Shown piece by piece: positions 55,959 to 64,000 of a stretch of 64,000 nt of DNA. A program made the translations under genes and the position numbers. The stretch spans positions 33,327,281 through 33,391,280 of the forward strand of contig NC_133103.1 of NCBI RefSeq assembly GCF_022965805.1, given 5' to 3'. The notes beneath the pieces are model-generated. The model was not told where the DNA came from and searched no databases. It saw only the letters and a program-made list of their open reading frames with translations. The stretch's first letter is position 1; the number at the start of each line of letters is the position of its first letter. The DNA comes from Primulina eburnea (taxonomy: Eukaryota > Streptophyta > Magnoliopsida > Lamiales > Gesneriaceae).

Positions 55959-57880
55959 TGAAATGTCTGCCCTTTTTTGCTTTAAAAGTACTAGCTATAG
56001 AAATTTTTTTTAAAACACTCAATTTTCGGTCATATAAATAAACCTCATGAAAATATTTTTATAAAATATTTTAACCTTTAAAATAAAACATCATCTAACT
56101 AGCATTTTAAAAATCAAGTGAAATAGTCATAAAAATGAAATCGTCTCCTGTTTTATCAAACCTAAAAAGCAATAAGTTTGAAAAGTATAGCCAAGACTAA
56201 ACCTCTCAAAAATCTCTCAAAAACATAAATAAATAGTCTCAAAATTTTTAACGTAAATCATTTATCATAAATGCGGAAAAGTAGAAGCGCTGGTCCTCGG
56301 GTTGTGTGCGTCTTCAGTTCATTCAAATCATCTGTCAAGCCCTCCCTCAACCTCACCTGCATCCATCACACCTAGTAAGTTTAAAGACTCAACACACCAT
56401 AATCTTTACAATAAATAATACGTATAAAACCACATGCAACAATGAAAATACTTTTATGTAAAAATAACTTTTTCATGACATGCGAACATAAACTTTAACT
56501 TTTTCCTTTTTCCTCAACATGACATAAAACCTTTAACATGACCATAAACATTTTCCTTTTCCTTTTCGTTTTCTTTTTGTTGAATTCAGATCGTTAATTG
56601 TGACTTTCCTCAAACCTCAAAAGTCGATGGATCCATATACATGAAACCACAGTACTGGGCGACCGGAGACACCAGCAACACTCTCATCGGTCAACTTGGC
56701 CATGGCCTATCCTCTTTCAAATCGAAATACGATCGTCAGGGTTCCCTCTGGTGCCTTTTCCCATTAACGGGTTCCCTCTTAGGCCTTTTCCCATCACGAT
56801 ATTCTCATTCTTACCGTTACCACATACCGTTATCACATAATGTTACCTCATATTCATAATGATGAAAATACGATCGTCGGGCTCCAATTGGGACCGTCAC
56901 CCTCATGATATCTCCAACATTGTCGAATTAGTCACAATTACTTCACTTCTTTCAACGTTTACATTCTCATCACTTTATAAAATCGTGCATAACATATATT
57001 TTTATTTTTGAAACAAAGCATGCAACATGTCTTTTAAATGTCTTCCTTAAATCTTAAAAATCCCATGGACATTTAAAAAATCATAATTTAATCATGAACA
57101 TTTCATAAACATTTAAAAATAATCATAATATCATAAAAACATCATTTAGAACACTGCCATGACGTTTACTAATTTTTGGTGTAAAAAGACTGTTTTACCC
57201 TGGACTTGACATTTTACGTTTTTGACTTTTTCCTTGATTCTTGACTCCAACATGTCCCAAATAATCATTTAAGCCTACATAATTTTTCCATATTTTTATT
57301 TAGCATACGTCGAGGACTTTTAAATTAATCTTTAAATAAGACGTATTGCTGCGTTTTAATCACGAATTAAACCAAACCTTAATATAAAATTCTAAAATTA
57401 AAAACTTAGACTTATAATAATTATTTAAGCTAAAACATAATTTTCCATAATTTTATAAAGCCTAAAACTAGGTGTTTCCATTAACTTGTTAATTAGTGTT
57501 TCGTGCGGCGATTAAATCCCGAATAAATCCAAAACTTATTATTTTGATCCCAAATTTTAAACAAAATATTTTTAGTATTTATTCTACCCTTTCAAGTCAT
57601 GATCCACACCCGTGAACCCATGGATTCAATTTGGGCTTTATTAATTTTGTTTTTGACACACTAACGAACCCACCGAACAATTTCCAAATTTACTCGAGCC
57701 ACGCCCCAGCCACCCTAAGCCAAAACCTAGCCAACCTACTTAGGGACCCTACTTACCAAGCCTAGACCGAAATACCAGCCCTGGCCCGCTCAAAATCCTA
57801 CTGAAATGAAGGCCCATTTGCATGTGTGTGTGCGTGTAGGGTGTTCTTGATGTATTGGGTACCCTAGTTCCCTAGGACTT
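55959..57880 (-). repeat. B-type LTR, reverse orientation, interrupted by element H
   Basis: Starts TGAAATGTCTGC, the reverse of B's GCAGACGTTTCA end, and keeps B LTR landmarks in reverse order: 'aaaagtatagcc', 'gtcctcgggttgtgtgc', 'caccagcaacactctcatcgg', 'gcccgctcaaaatcc'. It stops at 57880, where SIRE element H is inserted, with the remaining LTR expected beyond the window. The frame 56641-56859 is not a gene. Confidence 0.75.
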
Positions 57881-58833
57881 TGAAAGGATCGGTTAAACTA
57901 ATAAAGATTGTTTAGAAGGGGGTTGAATAAAAACTTCTCGAATTTATGTATTCTTCGACAATATGAGTACAGTTATGTTACAAACTGAAACTAAATATCC
58001 CGTCGGTCAATGACAATCAGTTAAACTGAACAAAACAGTTGCGGAAAATGAACTGACTGAAAGATAGAATATCTAATTGAAAATAATGACAGAAGTAAAG
58101 ATAACACAATATTTTTCTGGATGTTCGGAGACTTGAATAACTCCTACGTCACCCCTTCTATCACGAGGATAGGATATCCACTAAAAGACTTTGATCAAAT
58201 ACAAGATACTGCACTGACCCACTTCAGTTTGGACTTATCACTTTGCCACAACTGAAACTCTTAATATATAACACTTTTACAGATGGTAACTGATGTTAGC
58301 ACAACTTAGAAAATCTATCAAAGATTACAAAGTGCTATTTAAGCTCGAGAATGTAGCCTTGAATGCTACTGATAAAACTAGTAAGCGAGAGCTTTTGGCT
58401 TCTGAGTATGAGTAGATATTTTAGCAGCGTAACAGCAAGTAGAATGAGATAGCTAAGATCAGTTGTTGTTTCTTCGGCTACTATCTTCGATTATTTATAG
58501 GCTTCTCTCTCAACGGTAACATTAAAGGATATTTGAATATTCTAACCGTTGATTGCCACATCGATATACTCTGACAGTCGTACACTGCTTTTCTGAAATG
58601 CGGCGTTCCACTACCAGTTGCAAGTAGTTTTACTATTTGTCTGTTGTCGCTTTCAACTGATGACGTGTACAGCTGAGAGATCAGCTGATAAAGAATCAGT
58701 TGGCGAGAATGAACTTCAGTTGTATCGATCAGTTAACTGAATTCAGCCGATGACATGTTCAGTTGGCGATCAGTTTAGTTGCTTAGTTCAGTTGGTTATC
58801 TTTTGTCAAAACACCGGAATTAAGTTTCCAACA
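57881..58833 (-). repeat. Element H 3' LTR
   Basis: On the plus strand TGAAAGGATCGG...AAGTTTCCAACA, 953 bp. TATA box on the minus strand, TATAAATA (plus 58492-58499). Contains CAGTTGG/GATCAGTT motifs at 58670-58800 and ends beside PPT AAAGGGGGAAAT. The start is inferred by alignment with the A LTR. Confidence 0.8.
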
Positions 58834-58845
58834 ATTTCCCCCTTT
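58834..58845 (-). other. Element H polypurine tract
   Basis: Minus strand AAAGGGGGAAAT, identical to that of element A. Confidence 0.85.
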
Positions 58846-58953
58846 ATGGTGTTTGACAAAACTTGAGTAAAATATAACTGAATAACTGAACTCATAGTAG
58901 ATAAAATAATAAGTAGATTCAACTGAACTTATATTCTTCACAAATACAAGAAT

Positions 58954-61607
58954 TTAGGATTTCTTTTGCTGTTCTAAAATCTCTTTAAGCTCTTGCCCCT
59001 TTTTGTCAAACTGCTCCATCTTAAAAGATAATTTCCGAACGTCAGTAGCTAGGAGCCGGACAGAGGTGGAAATGTTTTCAATAGCAGAGGTCATTGAGAC
59101 TTGCAACAAATCTATCTTCCTGGAAACTAGTGTCTCTACACTATCAACTCGTTTGTTAATAGAATTTTGAGTTGCAGTGAGGCTCAATACTATTCCCTTA
59201 TTTTTTTTTTGAATTTCTCAACTACAAATGAGAGAGATGTAACTGCATTTTGGATAGCTTTCAGCTTTTCAGAATTGAACTGTTGAGAGTCTTCTAATTT
59301 GAGAGTGTGAGACAGTTGCGTATTCTGAATTTTTGAGATGGCTGAGAGCATCTGATTCATACTGTCCTGCATATTCTGAATCTCTTCGAGAACAAGATCA
59401 AAATTTGATGAAGATGGAGGAGGAGACTGATGAGAGGTTCCTGGTTCTCTTGAGGTGTGTTCAGAAATGACTGAAGCTTGGTCAGTTGAGATTGTATCAG
59501 CAACATTCTGAACTGGAACATCAGTTACAATGATTTCTCCTTGAACTGGAGGCGAATGAGGGTGGATTCTGATCAGCAGAAGAACTGGCTTGATGAATAG
59601 CTGATGGTGATGAAACCAAAACTGGTGCCTGTAAAGGATGAACTTGAGAATCAATCTGCACATCAGATGAAATAGCTTGTTCAGCAGATAGATCTTGCTG
59701 AACTGGTTCTTCTGAAGAGATGGTGACCTCTGGATTGATTTGATCAGCAGAGTGATCAACTGGATTAGACATAGGTTCACTCAATTTGGTATCCTGCACC
59801 ACTGCTTGGATAATTTCCTCAATGTTTGCAAAGGAAAGCTCGACTTCAGTGTACATTTGATGTTCAGCAGGAGAAGATTGAGGCATATCCTGAACTGGCT
59901 CTTCAGTTGGAACAAGAACCTGTTCAGAGGATGGTTTTTGCTGCAAAGAAGAGGTTTCTTCATCTTTTTCCTTTTCATCATCATCTGAATCTCCTTGATG
60001 AAGAACTAACTCTTGATCTGTTTCCCAAAAGTTTATCTGAGATTGTAACCCAAACAGATTCGTATCTAGCTGATAATTACTACTTGATCAGCATACGCAG
60101 TAGGATTCGTTGGAACGTAGTTAGCCTTCAGTTTATTAAGAATTTGTGCTAACTTCTTTGCTCTCATATGATCAAACAAATAAGTTTTTCTTTCCATAGC
60201 CTGAGCAATTGTGGCATCTTTCACCTTTCTTAGAACAAATGCTTCCATTTTGATGAAGGTGTTCAGCTGTGATTTCTTCTTCAGTTGCTTGGCAAAAACT
60301 TGTGTACGAAAAGCTGTCCAAGCATCATAGGACTGAATTTTTGAAGCTGCAAAATTATTAACCTTTTTCAAAACAAGGTCAATATGTGTCTGAATGGCAT
60401 TGGAAGGTCTGGGCTCTTCAATCAGCTTACCCTTGCCTTTATCAGTACTCAGAATGTGAGGGATTTCCAATCATGTTCGAGTTGATTCCGCCAGCTCTAT
60501 AAATTTTATACCTTTGGGTCGAGCAGGTGCCATACTAGTAGGGCGAGTGATCTGGATCAGAGGAGCTTTGGTCCTAACTGATTCCTTTTTGGCACCAACT
60601 GAAGCTTCTGGTAGAACGATCTTCAGAGGGACTGCTTCTATAGGCTGCTGAACACCTGAAGAAATTGGCTTGTCAGAAGGAATGGATTCTTCTGTAGTTG
60701 TTGATTTAACCCTTTGGGTTCTTGGCTTCTTGGCAATTTGTGGGGATGAAGTTTTCTCTGTATCAGATGCACTCAAAACTAATTTTCTCTGTGCTACCTT
60801 CAGTTGGGCCAATGTCTTGGCCTTCGTTACTGATTTTGGGTTCGCTTCATGAGTCCCAATCTCCTGTTTGATCTCGACAAACTGAGCAGGAGAAATGTCA
60901 AATTTGGTCTTGAATGGCTGAGTGCTCTTCGCATTGAAGACTTTGAATTTTGATGATCTTTCTGAATCATCAGCCACTAACCCTTTTATTTTCAGCAGAT
61001 AGCTGAGTTGCACTGCAAAACCCTTGGAATGTTTGGAAGACAGAAACATATTCTTCAAAATATTGAATGTAAGATGTTTCCAGTTGAATTTTCGCTCAGC
61101 CATAATGATTGAAATGGCTTGAAATTTTTCCAACGTGAGTGCAGCAAAAGATCCAGCCTTCGCCAAAAGACCTTTGGCAACTACATCAGCAAGTAACTGA
61201 ACCTCATACTTCAGCTCCTTCTTTGGATCGGAAACTTTGAATTTCCATCCATCAGCAGAGAGTGCGGTTTGCATATCTTCGATATCAGAAGCTTTAACAT
61301 CCGAGAGGTGTGTCAATCCATCAGAAGGTAAAGAAAATAATTCTCCAAAGGAGTCTTCAGTGATGGTTAGCAACTGACCATTGACAGTAGAAACTATATT
61401 TCCATCAGAGTTGACCATACCGGTAGAGTAGAATTCTTGAAGCTCTTTGGAGTAGATTTCTTGGGATGATTTTCCCAAGAATGTCCTTAATCCAGTAGTT
61501 TCCAGTTTTTGAAAAAAAATTTTGACATCAACATCACCGAAGGATAGAATTGATCCGAAATTGATAGCCATTGCATTTAGCATATAAGCGGGAGTTTGAG
61601 TTGCCAT
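58954..61607 (-). pseudogene. Env-position ORF of element H (broken)
   Basis: Starts MATQTPAYMLNAMAINFGS at 61607; the first 378 codons are open and homologous to the N-terminal domain of the element A ORF (GLRTFL, EFYST, DVVAKG, GFAVQLSYLLK). A TGA at 60471-60473 interrupts it, the same frame continues to 60066 (STDKGKGKLIEE shared with A), and shifted frames follow: 59946-59521, 59780-59190 and 59187-58954. The last junction lies in an 11-T homopolymer (plus 59200-59210). The middle is Ser/Pro/Gln-rich and the C-terminal ~130 codons are predicted-looking coiled coil. No membrane segment is visible. Function unknown. Confidence 0.8.
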
Positions 61608-61718
61608 TTAGAACTGAGTGAAATCCTGAAAAGAAATTGAAGGATGAAATTTGTTCTTGCTCTCAAAAGTTTGTGGATAAACGTATGGTAAAACTGAAAT
61701 GGAGCGGGGAATGGTACA

Positions 61719-61753
61719 TATATACGTGACTATTCAAATTCTGGACACGTGTC
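61719..61753 (-). promoter_or_regulatory. Putative internal promoter of env-position ORF (G-box and TATA)
   Basis: Minus strand GACACGTGTC (plus 61744-61753), then 19 bases, then TATATA (plus 61724-61719), 112 bases before the ATG at 61607. Matches element A (17287-17322) in both motifs and spacing. Confidence 0.6.
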
Positions 61754-62145
61754 AGTCCATAGAAATTCTGAATTACAACGTGTGTACGTGTGCTGTAAGC
61801 GTGTGTAATTTAACGGTTCAAAAAGTGTCCACGTTTCTACTAATCATTTGCTGAAGGATAGCATTTAATGCTTGAAGAACAATCACGTCGCTTGATTTGG
61901 AATATAATATGATTAGTTAGTTAACTTATATGAGAATATTAGTGAAATATTCAACTGAACGATTAGTTGTAACACCGTGTCATTTCAGTTGATAATTTAC
62001 TAAAAATTGACTTCTCAGTTAACCTCTTAAAACCATTATTCCCCCTTAATTGGTGCACAAAAATAATTAAAGCGAATAAATAAATATCAGAGATATTATT
62101 TGTTGCTGAAACGTTGACGACCCTTCAGCTTCCTTGATAGTCTGC

Positions 62146-62154
62146 TATAAATAG
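62146..62154 (+). promoter_or_regulatory. TATA box of the antisense ORF in element H
   Basis: TATAAATAG, 62 bp before the ATG at 62217, followed by an A-rich leader. Confidence 0.65.
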
Positions 62155-62216
62155 AAATAACATTGTTAGTTTCAGTCATATTGGTGAAAGAAAGAAAAAA
62201 CAATCATAACAAAAAA

Positions 62217-62615
62217 ATGACAGATGCGAGTTGCTCGAGTATTTCGCCATTTTCTCTGGAAGCTAGGAAGGCTGCTATCGAAGATAAAGTCTTCTACACT
62301 AGTCTTCCCTACCGGGAAAAATTACAGGAGCTTGCGTTCCTGTATAATTCTGGAGAGGCTACCACTCCCAGACTGGTGGCACAGTTGGCAGAAGTGCGGG
62401 AGCGCTTGAATATAGCTATGTGGGTGGACGTCTTTAAAGATGGTCATATCTATCAGCTGATGCTCCAAAAGGAACTAGAGATTCTCAATCGCATAGCTTC
62501 TTCTCACAGATTTTGTAAGACGTCTTCCTCAGCTCTATCAGTTTGGTTGAGAATGTGGATAGACGATGTAGAGGAAAAGTATGAAAATGTAATCCAAGCG
62601 AATATTTATCGTTGA
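62217..62615 (+). CDS. Antisense accessory ORF of element H (132 aa), unknown function
   Basis: Runs on the strand opposite to gag-pol, between the pol stop (62754) and the env-position ORF start (61607). The ATG at 62217 (MTDASCSSISPFS) has an A-rich context and follows the TATA box; the frame extends 18 codons further upstream but would start before the expected transcript start. The protein is soluble-looking and mostly helical, with charged heptad-like stretches (YREKLQELAFLY, LVAQLAEVRERLNIAMW) and near its end MWIDDVEEKYENVI. No signal peptide, membrane segment or known family. Element A has a shorter, once-interrupted counterpart at the same place. An intact frame in an element whose sense genes are full of stops suggests recent constraint or chance; I cannot decide. 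Confidence 0.6.
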   Translation: MTDASCSSISPFSLEARKAAIEDKVFYTSLPYREKLQELAFLYNSGEATTPRLVAQLAEVRERLNIAMWVDVFKDGHIYQLMLQKELEILNRIASSHRFCKTSSSALSVWLRMWIDDVEEKYENVIQANIYR

Positions 62616-62753
62616 ATGAAATATTTATTTTGATGTAACTTTGTTTTTCTTTCATCAGTTGAGAGTCATATGAATAAACAACTAACTGAAGAATCAGTAA
62701 ATGACAGTAAAGCTGAAAGATGAATTAAGAATCAAGACAACAATAACAACAGA

Positions 62754-64000
62754 TTAGGATAAATCAATTAATCCAAGTATATTGCGAAAATGAGAAAACT
62801 TAGTCTCAGCCGGTGGTTTGGTGAAGATATCAGCTGCTTGCTGCTCAGTTGAGACATATTCCAGTCTGATGTCCTTCTTCAGGGTATGATCTCTGATGAA
62901 GTGATGTCTGACATCTATGTGCTTGGTTCTGTAGTGAAGAACTTGATTATAGGTGATAGCAATTGTACTTGTATTATCACAAAATATTGGCGATTCTTTA
63001 GCATCAATTCCATAATCTCTCAGTTGTTGTTGAATCCAGAGCAGTTGAGCACAACAGCTTCCAGCATCAAGATATTCTGCTTCAGTTGTGGAAGTTGCTA
63101 TGGATGTTTGCTTCTTGCTAAACCATGAGATCAGTCTGTCCCCTAGAAACTGACATGATCCACTAGTACTTTTACGATCAAGCTTACATCCTGCATAATC
63201 TGCATCGGAATATCCAACTAAATTGAAAGATGAATCTTTAGAATACCAATACCCAACATTTTGTGTGCCCTTAAGATATTTCAAAATACGCTTGGCAGCT
63301 GCAAAGTGTGATTGCATAGGATTTGCTTGAAATCTAGCACACATACATACAGAAAATACAATATCAGGATGACTAGCAGTTAGGTACAATAATGAACCTA
63401 TTAAACCTCTGTAAAGTATCGTCTCAACTGATATTCTCCCTTGATCAATGTCCAGTTTTACTGATGAGATAATGGGAGTACTTGCAGCTGAACATGATTC
63501 CATTCCAAAATTCTTCAGTAGTTCTTTCGTGTATTAAGTTTGACTAATGAAGGTACCCGACTCTAGTTGCTTCACTTGTAATCCAAGAAAGAATGTCAGT
63601 TTCCCCATCATGCTCATTTCAAATTTCTCATGCATTAACTTAGCAAACTTCTCGCATAATTTGGGGTTAGTTGACCCAAAAATAATGTCATCAACATAAA
63701 TTTGAACGAGTAGAATATGATCATTTTTAGAAAATTTGAACAATGTCTTATCAACTGAACCAACAGAAAAATCGTGATCAGTTAGAAATTTTGAAAGAGT
63801 TTCATACCAAGCTCTTGGAGCTTGTTTAAGACCATATAAGGCTTTGTTCAAATGGTAGACATGATCAGGAAGGTGATGATTGACAAAACCTGGAGGTTGT
63901 TCAACATAGACTTCTTCCTGCAACTGGCCATTCAGAAATGCACTCCTTACATCCATTTGATAGACTTTGAAGTTTTTGAATTAAACATAGGCAAGGATTA
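62754..64000 (-). pseudogene. Element H pol, RT and RNase H part (broken, cut by window)
   Basis: The minus-strand frame shows RT motifs [11 protein letters not shown] and [11 protein letters not shown], then the RNase H end ([23 protein letters not shown]) and stop at 62754. In-frame stops occur at 63534-63536 (in QT*YTKELL) and at about 63981 (just before [10 protein letters not shown]). Both flanks are in the same frame. Closely related to element A pol. The integrase and gag lie beyond the window. Confidence 0.9.

Larger units (their letters stand above)
57881..64000 (-). mobile_element. Element H: SIRE-type copia retrotransposon, 3' part
   Basis: 3' LTR 57881-58833, PPT 58834-58845, env-position ORF remains 58954-61607, divergent spacer, antisense ORF 62217-62615, and the pol end from 62754 to the window edge. 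Same organisation as element A but a different subfamily. Inserted in the reversed B-type LTR. The 5' half lies outside the window, so no target duplication can be checked. Confidence 0.85.

Overview
This window is plant nuclear DNA made almost entirely of mobile elements; I see no convincing host gene. The kind of organism follows from the contents: Ty3/gypsy chromoviruses of the Tekay (Del) type primed by initiator tRNA-Met, Ty1/copia elements of the SIRE (sirevirus) type, a CACTA transposon end and a decayed endogenous caulimovirid. Protein style suggests a dicot, perhaps an asterid/Lamiales (low confidence). Insertions nested in insertions suggest heterochromatic intergenic space.

Layout. 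1-692: SIRE LTR, minus orientation, cut by the window edge, lying in the 5' end of a minus-strand gypsy element X (PBS 890-901, LTR 907-2892 plus 10466-10646). X's LTR is split by element C (2893-10460), a very young Tekay copy. 10647-10796 and 33027 to about 35300 are two pieces of one caulimovirid copy, separated by element B (10797-33026), a long-LTR element with no coding capacity. B's 5' LTR is split by SIRE element A (13246-24668). B's short interior holds a solo LTR (24924-27050) and a minus-oriented LTR, Y (27110 to about 29450).

35358-36693 is a SIRE-like LTR, followed by a CACTA terminus ending at 37951. A copia-like LTR, G (from 38210), is split by Tekay element E (minus, 38414-46815) and then Tekay element F (plus, 47184-55590). 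After AT-rich DNA, a B-type LTR in reverse orientation (55959-57880) is interrupted by SIRE element H (minus, 57881 to beyond 64000). Five-base target site duplications fix A, B, C, E, F and the solo LTR.

Most notable: SIRE elements A and H share an accessory module between pol and the 3' LTR. It has an env-position ORF on the sense strand and, divergently, a small ORF on the antisense strand. They are separated by about 600 bp that carries a G-box, a TATA box facing the env-position ORF at near-identical spacing in both elements, and a TATAAATA box facing the antisense ORF. The gap of more than 1.1 kb after pol excludes the stop-codon-suppression expression described for SIRE1 env. Second, each gypsy LTR family carries its own array of short GC-rich inverted repeats, placed just upstream of the TATA box where one can be identified (C, F).
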